Shown here piece by piece: positions 1-9,373 of a stretch of 64,000 nucleotides of DNA. This DNA comes from Clostridia bacterium 41_269 (GTDB lineage Bacteria; Bacillota; DTU086): contig LGEZ01000002.1 of the NCBI GenBank assembly GCA_001508005.1, positions 54,317 through 118,316 of the forward strand. The letters are read 5' to 3'. Position 1 is the first letter of the stretch, and each line of letters opens with the position of its first letter. The notes beneath the pieces were generated by a model. That model ran no database searches, had not been told where the DNA came from, and worked only from the letters and a program-made list of their open reading frames with translations. The position numbers and the translations under genes are program-made.

Positions 1-414
1 TATGATTTTAACAGTACCGTTTTCTTAAAAAAAATTGGTGAAACATGGAAGATAACTAAAATAATGAGCGTTTCATCAATTGAAACAGTGGATAATTTTT
101 ATAAGGCTATTAACGAGGGCAACTTTTTACGAATGCAGGAGCTGCTTACACGTAGGTATTGGATAAAACTTAAAAGCTCAGGTGTTATAGACGCATTGCA
201 AAGGGAACAATTTGCATTTAGAAAGGGAGTTTATGTAGTTTTTTATGCTGATGACTTTGTTGAGAAAAAAAATGAAGCGTGGGTTAAGGGTGATGTGATT
301 TGGAAACCATTAACAAAACAAGAAAAAGAAATACATGTTAATATTCATCTTATTAAAGAAAATAATGTATGGAAAATTGATAAAATTGTTGGGCATTGGA
401 ATGAGGAAAAATAA
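1..414 (+). CDS. NTF2-like/SnoaL-like protein, 5' end cut by window edge
   Basis: The reading frame is open from base 1, so the gene begins before the window. An ATG at 64 opens a 116-residue stretch, but the codons before it read through in frame and end in GETWKITKI. This resembles VWKIDKIVGHW at the C-terminus, the last beta strand of an NTF2-like fold. I infer at least two tandem NTF2-like domains, with only the end of the first visible. Such domains usually bind small ligands or are accessory modules of secreted proteins; no catalytic residue can be assigned. A start at 64 would be the alternative, but no good ribosome site precedes it. Confidence 0.55.
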   Translation, partial: YDFNSTVFLKKIGETWKITKIMSVSSIETVDNFYKAINEGNFLRMQELLTRRYWIKLKSSGVIDALQREQFAFRKGVYVVFYADDFVEKKNEAWVKGDVIWKPLTKQEKEIHVNIHLIKENNVWKIDKIVGHWNEEK

Positions 415-422
415 AAATTTTT

Positions 423-785
423 TTATTTTAATGAAACTCCAATTATTCCTCCTAAACCTCCTGAAATTATGCATACTGCAATTTTTTTAATCGTATTTAC
501 TAAGGTTAATTGTTCAGGATGTAGGAAAGAAAATGCAGTAATTAAAACAAAAAAGGAAAGGCCCACAATCATTCCGCTTAAAAGCCCTCTAGAACCAACA
601 GTACTTGCCCCTATTAATCCTCCTATAAATGTACTAATTACTACCACTGCAAGAGCTGTTATTGGCAAATACAATTCGGAAATTGAAGTAAAATGGAAAA
701 TTAGTGATATAATTATTGAGAGAGTAAATGCAGTAACAATAGCCGCAGGCAAACCTAATAATACTTTTCTAAAATTACTATTCAT
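423..785 (-). CDS. small four-helix membrane protein, TIGR04086/YrzE-like
   Basis: About 120 residues with four hydrophobic segments and two glycine-rich turns (GGLIGAST near the middle, GGLGGIIGVS at the C-terminus). This matches the TIGR04086 membrane protein family of sporulating Firmicutes, whose function is unknown. I chose the ATG at 785 over the GTG at 794 because AAGGAAG lies 8 bases before it, while the GTG abuts that site. It converges with the NTF2-like gene, with only 8 bases between stop codons. Confidence 0.6.
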   Translation of the reverse strand: MNSNFRKVLLGLPAAIVTAFTLSIIISLIFHFTSISELYLPITALAVVVISTFIGGLIGASTVGSRGLLSGMIVGLSFFVLITAFSFLHPEQLTLVNTIKKIAVCIISGGLGGIIGVSLK

Positions 786-997
786 AAAAACCACTTCCTT
801 GTAGAAATTCTAATAAAATTTATGCTTATTGCTGTGGATTATTACTGTTCAAAGCAGTTTAAAAAGTTCCAGTAAGTTTATAATTTCAAAATTTTTTAGA
901 ATTTTTCTAAATCATTAAAGGGTTGCTGCGTTGATATTAAAACAATAAAATTAAGTTGAAGGTACAAAAGACTAGGAGAAATTAGGGAGGTGTTATC

Positions 998-2032
998 TTG
1001 CCTCCAAAAATTGGCTTTCCCATGACACTTACATATTTCATGCATTTTCCACTTTGGAAAATTTTTTTTACTGAGCTGGGTTTTGAGTTTGTGACTTCGC
1101 AGCCCACAAATAAATTAATACTAAATAATGGTATCAAAGAAGCTGTTACTGATGCGTGCATTCCTATAAAATTATTCCACGGACATGTTATGGCATTAAA
1201 AAGCAAAGTAGATTACATTTTTATACCTCGCATGGTGAATATTGATAAAGAAAAACATATAACATTCTGCCCTAAATTTTTAGGACTACCTGACATGATT
1301 AGGGCTTCCATTTCCAACCTTCCGCCGATACTGGAAATAAGTTTGGATAAAAAAAATAAGGGAAAGCTCTTTTTATATAAAGCCTGCAGACTTTTAGGAA
1401 GGCAGCTTGGAAAACCTTTTAATAAGGTTTTAAAAGCTTATTTAAAAGCAGTAAAGTTTCAAAAAAAATTTGAAAATTTTTTAGTTTCTAAAAAAATCAC
1501 TCCCATTGAAGCTTTTGATTACCTTTTTAAAGATAAAAATAGGGTAAATAATACCAAATATAATAGAAAACAAACAGATAGAGAAATAAATAAAGCTACC
1601 AGTTTAGAAAATAATCTGAATATAGCTGTGGTTGGTTACCCGTATCAAATTTATGATTCTTATATTAGTGCTGATATCATTAATTTTCTTAAAAAGAACA
1701 ATGTTCGTGTTTGGACTATGGAAATGGTTCCATATTCAATACTGAAACGGTATTCCAACCGACTTTCAAAAAAACTTTTTTGGCACTTCAGTAATAAAGT
1801 GGTTTGGGCGAGCTATCATTACATTGATCAGCCTTATATAGATGGTTTGATCCATGTTTCGGCTTTTGGCTGCGGACCGGATGCTATGGTAGGTAAGCTT
1901 GTTGAGTTGGAATGTAAGTATAGAAATTTTCCATTTTTAAATATAACCGTTGATGAGCATACAGGTGATGCCGGTATAAAAACCCGTATAGAAGCATTTA
2001 TTGATATGTTGAGATATCGGAGGACAGCTTGA
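998..2032 (+). CDS. acyl-CoA dehydratase activase-related protein (DUF2229-type)
   Basis: 344 residues starting at a TTG placed 9 bases after AGGGAGG. The N-terminus (MPPKIGFPMTL..) and cysteine-containing segments (DACIPIKLFHGH; FGCGPDAM) are typical of the DUF2229/CoA-activase-related family, which is related to the 2-hydroxyacyl-CoA dehydratase subunits and their activators. It is the first of three overlapping genes (4-base overlaps), so it is cotranscribed with the next protein of the same superfamily and an ATPase activator. Cysteines in these proteins probably coordinate an iron-sulphur cluster (family knowledge). The actual substrate is unknown; no classical HgdA/HgdB dehydratase pair is next to it. 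Confidence 0.7.
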   Translation: MPPKIGFPMTLTYFMHFPLWKIFFTELGFEFVTSQPTNKLILNNGIKEAVTDACIPIKLFHGHVMALKSKVDYIFIPRMVNIDKEKHITFCPKFLGLPDMIRASISNLPPILEISLDKKNKGKLFLYKACRLLGRQLGKPFNKVLKAYLKAVKFQKKFENFLVSKKITPIEAFDYLFKDKNRVNNTKYNRKQTDREINKATSLENNLNIAVVGYPYQIYDSYISADIINFLKKNNVRVWTMEMVPYSILKRYSNRLSKKLFWHFSNKVVWASYHYIDQPYIDGLIHVSAFGCGPDAMVGKLVELECKYRNFPFLNITVDEHTGDAGIKTRIEAFIDMLRYRRTA

Positions 2033-3132
2033 TGAAAGTTTCTTTTCCTCATATGGGAATTTCATATATTGGTTTTAAGCATCTGCTGGAAGAATTAGGC
2101 TATGAAGTCATTGTACCTCCAAATCCTACCAATAAGACGTTAACATATGGGGTAAAATATGCCCCTGAATTTGCCTGCATGCCTTTTAAGATACTTTTAG
2201 GGAGTTATATAGAAGTTTTGGAAAAAGGAGCAGAAATTTTGGTTTCATCTGGTGGAATAGGTCCGTGCAGAGCAGGTCTTTATGGCCTTGTGCATGAAAA
2301 AATTCTTAAGGATCTTGGTTATGATTTTGTTATGATAATTTTGGATCCTCCTTTCCATAATATTAGAGATTTTACAAGGAGGGTATTGGCATTAAAGCAA
2401 AAAGGCATTCGTTGGAATAGATTTCTTTATGAAGTAAAAAATGCGTGGCTGAAATTAAAGCTTCTAGATAAATTAGAACAAACTGCAAACGAAATCAGGG
2501 CAAGGGAATTGAAAAAGGGTCAAACTACAGAAGTTTTCAGTGAAGCTCTTAAAATGATTGATGAAGCGAGGAGCCGTAAAGAAATTTTAATGGTACAAAA
2601 AGAAGCTATAGATATACTTAAATCAGTTCCCCAAGATTATACAAAACAACCTCTTAAAGTGGGAATAATTGGAGAAATTTATGTTGTGCTTGAGCCCTAT
2701 GTAAATTTTGATATTGAGCGATTTTTGGGTGAAATGGGTGTATATGTAAATCGGTCAATTTATTTGACTGATTATGTACGGTATACAGTGTGGGATAAGA
2801 AAGGCGAAGCCCATATCAAAAAAGCTGCAGAACCGTATTTGAAGCAAATGATTAGGGGACATGGAATTCAAAGTGTAGGAGAAACAGTTCTTTATGCACT
2901 TAATGGGTATGATGGAGTAATTCAGTTGGCTCCCTTTACATGCATACCGGAAATTGTGGCGAAAAGCATTATAGGGAAGGTAAGTAAAGATCTAGACATT
3001 CCTGTTTTAACAATTAATATAGATGAGCAGACCGGACAGGCAGGGGTTCAGACACGTTTAGAGGCATTTATTGATTTGTTAAAACAAAGAAAATATTTAG
3101 GGGAGCAAGAAGGGAAAAGGAAGATTGTATGA
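2029..3132 (+). CDS. 2-hydroxyacyl-CoA dehydratase/CoA-activase superfamily protein
   Basis: 367 residues, overlapping the previous stop by 4 bases. N-terminal SFPHMGISYIGFKHLLEELG and PNPTNKTLTYGVKYAPEFAC resemble the opening of the preceding protein, so the two are diverged paralogues. The conserved cysteine block (SSGGIGPCRAGLYGLVHE) and the C-terminal APFTCIPEIVA plus TINIDEQTGQAGVQTRLEAF are the usual family signatures. Together with the ATPase downstream it forms an activase-type complex. I infer an electron-transfer or radical-generating role by analogy with HgdC systems, but the target enzyme cannot be read here. Confidence 0.75.
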   Translation: MMKVSFPHMGISYIGFKHLLEELGYEVIVPPNPTNKTLTYGVKYAPEFACMPFKILLGSYIEVLEKGAEILVSSGGIGPCRAGLYGLVHEKILKDLGYDFVMIILDPPFHNIRDFTRRVLALKQKGIRWNRFLYEVKNAWLKLKLLDKLEQTANEIRARELKKGQTTEVFSEALKMIDEARSRKEILMVQKEAIDILKSVPQDYTKQPLKVGIIGEIYVVLEPYVNFDIERFLGEMGVYVNRSIYLTDYVRYTVWDKKGEAHIKKAAEPYLKQMIRGHGIQSVGETVLYALNGYDGVIQLAPFTCIPEIVAKSIIGKVSKDLDIPVLTINIDEQTGQAGVQTRLEAFIDLLKQRKYLGEQEGKRKIV

Positions 3133-4112
3133 AGACATACCTTGGGATTGATGTGGGTTCAGTAAGTACGGATTTGGTTTTAATAGATGAGAATAATAAT
3201 GTATTATCAAAGGTTTATATAAGGACCAGCGGGCAGCCCATAAAAGCTGTGCAAAAGGGGCTAAAGCTTCTTGCTGAAAGCGTTGATCTTGACTGCATAG
3301 AAGTTGCTGGTGTAGGAACTACTGGAAGTGCCCGTTATTTAAGTGCTGTTATTGTAGGTGCAGATGTAATAAAAAATGAAATAACAGCACATGCTGTTGC
3401 AGCATCAGCTTTAGTTCCAGATGTTAAAACAATTATTGAAATAGGAGGACAAGATTCAAAACTTATTATTTTAAGAAATGGGATTGTAGTGGATTTTGCT
3501 ATGAATACTATTTGTGCTGCAGGTACAGGCTCTTTTCTTGATCAGCAGGCTGCCCGACTTAATATTCCCATTGAAGAGTTTGGTTCGTATGCGCTTCGAT
3601 CAAAAAACCCCGTTAGAATTGCGGGCAGATGTTCCGTTTTTGCAGAAACAGATATGATACATAAGCAGCAGATGGGGCATAAAATAGAAGACCTAATAGC
3701 GGGTTTGTGTAATGCTTTGGTAAGAAACTATCTTAATAATGTAGGAAAGGGTAAGGAAATTTTACCTCCTGTTGTTTTTCAAGGGGGAGTTGCGGCTAAT
3801 ATTGGGATAAAAAAGGCTTTTGAAGAAGAGTTAGGGATGGAAATTATTGTACCTGAACACCATGCAATAATGGGTGCAATTGGAGCGGCAATAATTGCGA
3901 AAAATGAATGTCGAACCGGTAAAACTAATTTTAAGGGCTTTTCTGTTAGTGATTTGAGTTTTTCAGTTTCAAGCTTTGAATGTAAGGATTGTCCTAATTT
4001 ATGTGAAGTTATTAACATAGTGATGGAAAATGTCCTTTTATGCAGATGGGGCGGCAGGTGTGGAAAATGGGAAAATATGGAGCACGAGATGCAAAAAGTT
4101 CAAAAACTTTGA
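3129..4112 (+). CDS. acyl-CoA dehydratase activase, BadF/BcrA/HgdC-type ATPase
   Basis: 327 residues of the ASKHA-fold ATPase family. Visible motifs are the phosphate-1 loop LGIDVGSVSTDLVL at the N-terminus, EIGGQDSK with the following acidic turn near residue 110, the cysteine of TICAAGTGSFLDQQ near residue 130, and GRCSVFAETDMIH. In characterised activases two such cysteines from two subunits hold one 4Fe-4S cluster and ATP hydrolysis drives one-electron transfer. A further cysteine-rich tail (CKDCPNLCEV) could bind metal. It is the third gene of the operon (4-base overlap). Length and motifs are complete. Confidence 0.85.
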   Translation: MKTYLGIDVGSVSTDLVLIDENNNVLSKVYIRTSGQPIKAVQKGLKLLAESVDLDCIEVAGVGTTGSARYLSAVIVGADVIKNEITAHAVAASALVPDVKTIIEIGGQDSKLIILRNGIVVDFAMNTICAAGTGSFLDQQAARLNIPIEEFGSYALRSKNPVRIAGRCSVFAETDMIHKQQMGHKIEDLIAGLCNALVRNYLNNVGKGKEILPPVVFQGGVAANIGIKKAFEEELGMEIIVPEHHAIMGAIGAAIIAKNECRTGKTNFKGFSVSDLSFSVSSFECKDCPNLCEVINIVMENVLLCRWGGRCGKWENMEHEMQKVQKL

Positions 4113-4167
4113 TAAAGAAAAATTAAGGTTTAAGTGTAAAATAAGACTTGAAAGGTGATGTTAAATA

Positions 4168-4599
4168 TTGGTAATGAATTTTGATGCGATTTGCAGCAAG
4201 CTAAAAAATGAAAATTATAAAATTACTCCCCAAAGGGAGATTATTATTCATATATTGCTGAATAACGAGGATAAACATTTAAGCGCTGAAGAAATATATG
4301 ATATGGCAAAAAAAATAAATCCTGATGTAGGAATGACTACTATATATCGTACTTTAGATTTATTAGTGGAATTAGGAGTTTTACAAAAATTAGAATTTGG
4401 TGATGGTAGAACGCGCTATGAATTAAATAATGAAGACATGCATCACCATCATCATTTAATATGCCTCAAATGCGGAGAGGTTCAGGAGTTTGAACAAGAT
4501 TTATTAGAAGCATTAGAAGAAAAAATATTAGAAAAAAAAGATTTTTTAATAGTTGATCATAAGCTTAAATTTTACGGCATATGCAGAAAATGCAGATAA
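4168..4599 (+). CDS. Fur-family metal-responsive transcription regulator
   Basis: 143 residues with an N-terminal winged helix (ITPQREIIIHILL, then PDVGMTTIYRTLDLL as the recognition region) and a C-terminal dimerisation/metal domain: a histidine run after NNEDM, CLKCGEVQEF and the terminal CRKC. The two CxxC pairs suggest the structural zinc site of the family. Whether it senses iron, zinc, manganese or peroxide cannot be told from sequence. The TTG at 4168 lies 7 bases after AAGGTGATG; an in-frame ATG at 4174 is the alternative. A strong terminator follows at once, so this is the end of a transcription unit. Confidence 0.85.
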   Translation: MVMNFDAICSKLKNENYKITPQREIIIHILLNNEDKHLSAEEIYDMAKKINPDVGMTTIYRTLDLLVELGVLQKLEFGDGRTRYELNNEDMHHHHHLICLKCGEVQEFEQDLLEALEEKILEKKDFLIVDHKLKFYGICRKCR

Positions 4600-4611
4600 T
4601 TTTTTAACTCT

Positions 4612-4644
4612 AACCCGTATTCTTTTGGAATACGGGTTTTTTGT
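4612..4644 (+). terminator. rho-independent terminator after the Fur-family gene
   Basis: An 11-bp perfect stem (AACCCGTATTC / GAATACGGGTT) with a TTTTG loop, followed by a T-rich tract, starting 13 bases after the stop codon. Confidence 0.9.
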
Positions 4645-4723
4645 AGATAATTGTTGGAAAAAATTTGAAGGATCTGCATTTCAGCAAAAGAATTTATATC
4701 TCAAAAAAAAGAGGTGTTTTATT

Positions 4724-5422
4724 ATGAAAAGCAATCAGTTTGTTTTTTCATTGAATTCTTTTGAAACTAACAATTTTATGGATTGTATAAAAAGAAAAAT
4801 AAAATGTATTTTTGTTAAGTATTATTTCAAAAGGGGACTTCTGATGAAGGATAAGGGGGATCTTTTTGGTGCTTTGTATTTTTTTAAGCAGGTAATTAAA
4901 ATAGATCCCAGAAATATAAATGCGTTAAATAATCTCGGGGTATGCTGTGCTGAAATGGGAATGTATAAAGAATCCTTAAATTATTTGGGTAGAGCCTGTG
5001 CGATAAAATTCGATGTAGATATAATAATTAATATGATAGTTAGTTCAGTAAAAGCAGGCAAAAAATCAGTTGCCAATTACTGTTGTAATAAACTTGAAAA
5101 ACATATAAATAAACTGGATGCCTGTACTTTGTTTAATTTAGCAGAGTTAATGGTTCACGGAAAAAATTATGAAAGAGCGTTATATTACTATGACCTTTGC
5201 ATAAAACGCGATCAAACCTTTAAAATAAAAGCAACTCATAAAAAAGGAATTTGTTATGTTAAGCTGGGCAGAATTAATGATGCTCAAACCTGTGTCGAAA
5301 TCCTTTTTAATGAAGAACAAGGGAAAAAATTGGGATGGGAGCTTAAAGGATTTATTTTTGATCATCTGAACTTTTATGCAGAAGCGGTGGATTGTTATAA
5401 TAAAGCATATGGATTTGAATAA
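4724..5422 (+). CDS. tetratricopeptide-repeat protein
   Basis: 232 residues from an ATG with AGAGGTG 8 bases upstream. At least three TPR-type helix pairs are visible: [24 protein letters not shown] spacing at residues 50-70, a second at [20 protein letters not shown], and later ones with [12 protein letters not shown] and [10 protein letters not shown]. The DP..NA.N.LG pattern is classic. There is no signal peptide or membrane segment, so it is probably a cytoplasmic scaffold. It stands between the Fur gene terminator and folE, 67 bases before the chosen folE start. No specific partner can be deduced. Confidence 0.75.
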   Translation: MKSNQFVFSLNSFETNNFMDCIKRKIKCIFVKYYFKRGLLMKDKGDLFGALYFFKQVIKIDPRNINALNNLGVCCAEMGMYKESLNYLGRACAIKFDVDIIINMIVSSVKAGKKSVANYCCNKLEKHINKLDACTLFNLAELMVHGKNYERALYYYDLCIKRDQTFKIKATHKKGICYVKLGRINDAQTCVEILFNEEQGKKLGWELKGFIFDHLNFYAEAVDCYNKAYGFE

Positions 5423-5489
5423 AAAGGAAACCGAAGATTTTTATCGAAGCATATTTTTATTTAAATATATTTTGGAGGTAAAAGAAAAG

Positions 5490-6053
5490 TTGGATGTAAA
5501 GAAAATAGAAGAAGGCGTTAAATTAATTTTACAGGGTTTGGGAACTGAGGTGGAAATAGGACAGGAAGTTATGGAAAATACTCCTAAAAGAGTAGCACAA
5601 ATGTATGCAGAAATTTTTGGAGGACTTAAGGAAAAACCAGAGGAACTTTTAGAAGTTTTTACAGAAGAACATGAAGAAATGGTTTTAATCAAAGATATAC
5701 CTCTATATTCCATGTGTGAGCATCATCTCCTTCCATTTTATGGATTAGCCCATGTTGCTTATATTCCTTCCAAGCATAAGGTTACAGGGCTGAGCAAATT
5801 AGCGCGGGTTGTAGACAGTTTTTGTAAAAGGCCGCAAATTCAAGAAAGATTAACGAGGCAGATAGCTGATACTATTATGAAAGTTTTGACGCCTCAAGGG
5901 GTTTTAGTGGTTATTGAAGCTGAACATATGTGCATGACAATGAGGGGCATTAAAAAACCAGGTTCAAAGACAGTAACTTCTGCAGTTAGGGGAATTTTCA
6001 GAACTAACCCAGCTACGAGAGCAGAAGCCTTTTCATTAATCAATTCCAGATAA
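5490..6053 (+). CDS. folE: GTP cyclohydrolase I
   Basis: 187 residues, the usual length. It converts GTP to 7,8-dihydroneopterin triphosphate, the first step of folate (and some queuosine-type) pathways. The zinc and active-site motif [12 protein letters not shown] lies near residue 73 and the second cysteine is in [22 protein letters not shown] and RPQIQERLT are conserved substrate-pocket segments. I take TTG 5490 as start because GGAGGT lies 10 bases upstream and the product begins like other FolE proteins; a longer frame reaches 5376 but overlaps the TPR gene. No further folate gene is adjacent. Confidence 0.93.
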   Translation: MDVKKIEEGVKLILQGLGTEVEIGQEVMENTPKRVAQMYAEIFGGLKEKPEELLEVFTEEHEEMVLIKDIPLYSMCEHHLLPFYGLAHVAYIPSKHKVTGLSKLARVVDSFCKRPQIQERLTRQIADTIMKVLTPQGVLVVIEAEHMCMTMRGIKKPGSKTVTSAVRGIFRTNPATRAEAFSLINSR

Positions 6054-6131
6054 ATTTTTATAAAATAAAATTAGTCTAGGATTAGAAATTAAAAAGAAGC
6101 GGAATTTGTTTTTTAGTAGGGAGAGTGCTTT

Positions 6132-6656
6132 ATGAGACAATTTGGCAAAGCGATTAAAGAAGTTGTTACCACAGTACTTTTAGCTTTTATATTAGCATTA
6201 TTAATTAGAAATTATATTGTTGATGCTAGAGTTATACCATCAGGTTCTATGCTGCCTACTATACAGCAGAGTGACAGGATTTTGGTAAATAAACTGGCAT
6301 ATAGTTTCAAAGAGCCTCAAAGAGGAGATATCATTGTTTTTGAAGCTCCAGTAAATGTTGGAGATAACCAGGATTTCATTAAAAGAGTTATTGCACTTCC
6401 TGGAGAAACAGTGGAAATAAAAAATGGCAAGGTTTTTATAAATGGTAAACCCCTTGAGGAAGATTATATTTTAGAGGCTCCTAATTATAATTTTGGTCCT
6501 GTTAAAGTTCCTGAAGGATGCTTATTTGTTTTAGGCGATAACCGTAATTCCAGCTATGACAGCCATCTTTGGAATGTCTGGCTGAGAATTGATAAAGTAA
6601 AAGGAAAGGCTTTTTTGCGTTATTGGCCTCCAAATAGAATAGGATTTATTGATTAG
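6132..6656 (+). CDS. lepB: signal peptidase I
   Basis: 174 residues with one N-terminal membrane anchor (about residues 10-30), the Gram-positive type. The catalytic serine is in IPSGSMLPTI (about residue 38), the catalytic lysine in DFIKRVIALPGE (about residue 79), and the C-terminal box GDNRNSSYDS is complete. The enzyme removes signal peptides on the outer face of the membrane. It sits alone between folE and surE with its own ribosome site (GGGAGAG). Gram-positive bacteria often have several paralogues, so this may not be the only one. Confidence 0.93.
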   Translation: MRQFGKAIKEVVTTVLLAFILALLIRNYIVDARVIPSGSMLPTIQQSDRILVNKLAYSFKEPQRGDIIVFEAPVNVGDNQDFIKRVIALPGETVEIKNGKVFINGKPLEEDYILEAPNYNFGPVKVPEGCLFVLGDNRNSSYDSHLWNVWLRIDKVKGKAFLRYWPPNRIGFID

Positions 6657-6716
6657 ATAAACTTAAATTTTTATTAGTTAGTTATTTTATAATCAAGATA
6701 TTTTTGGGGGTAAAAG

Positions 6717-7481
6717 ATGAAAATATTAATTACCAATGATGATGGAATTCAAGCGCAGGGGTTAATCACTTTATATAAATACCTTTCAGAATTTGGAACA
6801 GTTAATGTTGTTGCTCCTGAAAGGGAAAGAAGTGCTATTGGTCATGGAATTACCATGCATAAACCTTTGAGGGTTTATGAGTATCCCATTGGAGATACAA
6901 AAAAAACTGGATATGCAGTATCAGGAACACCAGCTGACTGTGTGAAACTTGCCCTTGAGGCTCTTTTACCTGAACCCCCTGACATTATAATCTCAGGTAT
7001 AAATTGGGGAGCTAATTTGGGAACTGATGTACTTTATTCAGGAACGGTTTCTGCGGCTATAGAAGGAACAATAAATGGTATAAAATCAATGGCAGTTTCT
7101 TTAGATGATAGAAGAAAAATTCCTGATTTTAGTGTTGCAGCGAAATTTGTTAATGAATTTTTAAAGATATACATCAAGCATGATATGCCATCTGATACTC
7201 TGCTTAATATAAATATTCCAGATGTTCCTTGGAATGAAATAAAAGGTGTAAAAATAACAAAATTGGGAAGAAGAAGGTATATAGATACGGTTGAGAGGAG
7301 AAAAGATCCTAGAGGAAGAGAATACTTCTGGCTTGCGGGCCGGGTAAATGATCATGATATGGACCCAGAAACCGATACTTATGCTATCAAAGAAAACTAT
7401 ATCAGTATTTGTCCAGTACATTTTGATCTAACTAATTATGAAGCTATTAAAGAAATAAAAACCTGGTGCATTATAAAATAA
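6717..7481 (+). CDS. surE: 5'/3'-nucleotidase SurE
   Basis: 254 residues. The metal site is plain: the aspartate pair in ILITNDDGIQAQGL at the N-terminus, the serine in SAIGHGIT (about residue 40) and the asparagine in SGINWGANLG (about residue 95). GTVSAAIEG and VSGTPADCVK are further family blocks. It dephosphorylates nucleoside monophosphates and is tied to stationary-phase survival in other bacteria. The start has TTGGGGG 9 bases before the ATG. Its last 11 bases overlap the end of the convergent flippase gene. Confidence 0.93.
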   Translation: MKILITNDDGIQAQGLITLYKYLSEFGTVNVVAPERERSAIGHGITMHKPLRVYEYPIGDTKKTGYAVSGTPADCVKLALEALLPEPPDIIISGINWGANLGTDVLYSGTVSAAIEGTINGIKSMAVSLDDRRKIPDFSVAAKFVNEFLKIYIKHDMPSDTLLNINIPDVPWNEIKGVKITKLGRRRYIDTVERRKDPRGREYFWLAGRVNDHDMDPETDTYAIKENYISICPVHFDLTNYEAIKEIKTWCIIK

Positions 7482-9054
7482 ATAATTTAATTATAAAAGA
7501 TCCTAAACCAGGAATTTTTGATATATCTTCCCTTGTAATCATACCGGAGAGGAATAAATATACCACATATATGCTGAATCCCAATGTAGCGGAGATGGTT
7601 ATTGCAAAAATGCTGCTGCTGGTTAGGTTCCAAATCAATATATAAATTATATATGTTGATATTCCCATCACTGCAAAACCCAACATGGGTAATATGCAGA
7701 GGTTATAAAAGCTAAAAGTGATTTTTAGATAACTGCAGATAGAAATAACATTTAATAATGCTGTTGTTATCCAACCTATATTCATAGAAACAGCTGCTCC
7801 AATTATTCCATATATTGGTTGTGAAGTTAGATAATATGAAAATAGTAAAGTTAATGCTGTTCCCAATAAAGAGTTATACAAGTAAGTTTTCACTTTACCG
7901 AGACCCTGTAAAATACCACTTGTTGTCTGTCCAATATATAAAAAGATACTTCCCACAGCCATTACTTTCAGCAGTTTTCCTGCTTGAGGAATGCCAAAAG
8001 TTATGCTGCACACTTCTGCAGGAAATAGAAGGAAAAGAAGAGCTGCTGGAAAACCTGCGATCAAAGTAGTTTGTATGGCTTTATAGCATCTATCCTGCAA
8101 CAATCTGTGGTTTTTAAGAGCTGCTGCTTCAGATATTGCCGGTAAAAGAGTTGTTGCTAAAGAAAAGGTAAAAATAGATGGCATGCTGAGTAGTACCATT
8201 GCTATTCCGGAAAATTGGCCGTAAAGTTCTGCTGATTGTCTGAAGGTAAAACCAGCTTCCTGAAGCTTTTGAGGTATTAGTATAGCTAATAAAGCGGCTA
8301 AAATGCTGTTTGATAGTCTAGTAATGATGATAGGAATGGAAAAAGAAAAAATTTTTTTTAATATTGTTAGAGTGCTAATTTTTATGCTGTTTACGATATT
8401 ATTACTTTGTTCTTTAGGGCCCTTTGTATATACATATACCATCATTAAAAAAATCAGGCCGGTAAATTCACCAATAACACTTCCTGCGGCAAGACCAGCT
8501 GCCCCAAATTCTATTCCATAAATAAGAAATTTTTTTGCAAAATATATACCACTTAAAACACGTACGATTTGTTCTAAAATTTGACTTAAAGCAGGAGGCA
8601 GCATGTGCATAAGCCCATGAAAATATCCTCTAAACGCAGAAGAAATGGAAATAATGAAGATTGCAGGAATTAAAGTAATTAAGCACCAATAAACTCTGGG
8701 ATCTGAAAAAGCAGTTCTCACTAAAAAAGGAGTAAGTAAAAAAAGCAGTATAGTAAATATTAAGCCAGTAATTAAAAGGAATACCAGAGCTACATAAAAA
8801 ATTTTTTTGGCTTGTTTGTAATTGCCCAATGTGACTTGTTCTGAAACCAATTTTGATATAGCAGGAGGGATACCTGCAGTAGTAATTACTAATGCCAATG
8901 TGTAAATTGGAAAAACCATTTCGAATAAACCGATGCCCTCTGGTCCCACAGTTCTTACAAAAAAAATACGATACATAAATCCTAAAATTCTATTTATGAA
9001 ACCCGCAAATATTAAAATTACTGCACTTCTGACAAGGGATAGTTTGGGATGCAA
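7471..9054 (-). CDS. SpoVB-like lipid II/polysaccharide flippase (MATE-MviN superfamily)
   Basis: About 527 residues with 12-14 hydrophobic helices spread over the whole length, the layout of SpoVB/YtgP/MurJ-type exporters. Characteristic are SLVRSAVILIFAGFINRILG at the start, GPEGIGLFEMVFPIYTL and the internal GIPPAISKLVSEQ. In Bacillus SpoVB works in spore cortex synthesis. I chose the TTG at 9054, which has GGTGGAGG 10 bases upstream; the GTG at 9072 lies inside that site. Family assignment is firm, but SpoVB versus a vegetative paralogue is not decidable here. Confidence 0.8.
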   Translation of the reverse strand: MHPKLSLVRSAVILIFAGFINRILGFMYRIFFVRTVGPEGIGLFEMVFPIYTLALVITTAGIPPAISKLVSEQVTLGNYKQAKKIFYVALVFLLITGLIFTILLFLLTPFLVRTAFSDPRVYWCLITLIPAIFIISISSAFRGYFHGLMHMLPPALSQILEQIVRVLSGIYFAKKFLIYGIEFGAAGLAAGSVIGEFTGLIFLMMVYVYTKGPKEQSNNIVNSIKISTLTILKKIFSFSIPIIITRLSNSILAALLAILIPQKLQEAGFTFRQSAELYGQFSGIAMVLLSMPSIFTFSLATTLLPAISEAAALKNHRLLQDRCYKAIQTTLIAGFPAALLFLLFPAEVCSITFGIPQAGKLLKVMAVGSIFLYIGQTTSGILQGLGKVKTYLYNSLLGTALTLLFSYYLTSQPIYGIIGAAVSMNIGWITTALLNVISICSYLKITFSFYNLCILPMLGFAVMGISTYIIYILIWNLTSSSIFAITISATLGFSIYVVYLFLSGMITREDISKIPGLGSFIIKLFIL

Positions 9055-9373
9055 GTTAAAAACAACCTCCACCCATGTACACTTATGAAATTTTATGCAT
9101 TTTTGCCATGATTTATAGCTAAGTTTTTTTACTTTTTGTAAAAAAGGAATTAAAGCAAATTAAAGCATATTTGCAAGATTAATGGGTATTAATAACAAGG
9201 AAGAATTTACAAGTATGAAAAGATTTTTGTTATGATAAAAAATAATCTTTTAACTTAAAAGGATTTTGTTGACACAGCAACTAATAGTATATTGGATGCT
9301 CATTTTTTACAATTAATGTTCTAAAAGTTTAATGAAAACCAAGTGTAATATTAATAGTTAAAGGAGGAGACTT
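9055..9373. other. 319-bp divergent intergenic region, no gene seen
   Basis: AT-rich spacer between the flippase gene (leftward) and the EF-G gene (rightward). It must hold both promoters. A TTGACA lies at 9269-9274 on the plus strand, but the nearest TATATT is only 13 bases away, so I do not call a promoter. No open frame with a ribosome site was seen. Confidence 0.5.

Noticed and set aside
9269..9293. Promoter for the EF-G-like gene
   Set aside because: TTGACA is good but the nearest TATATT is only 13 bases away.
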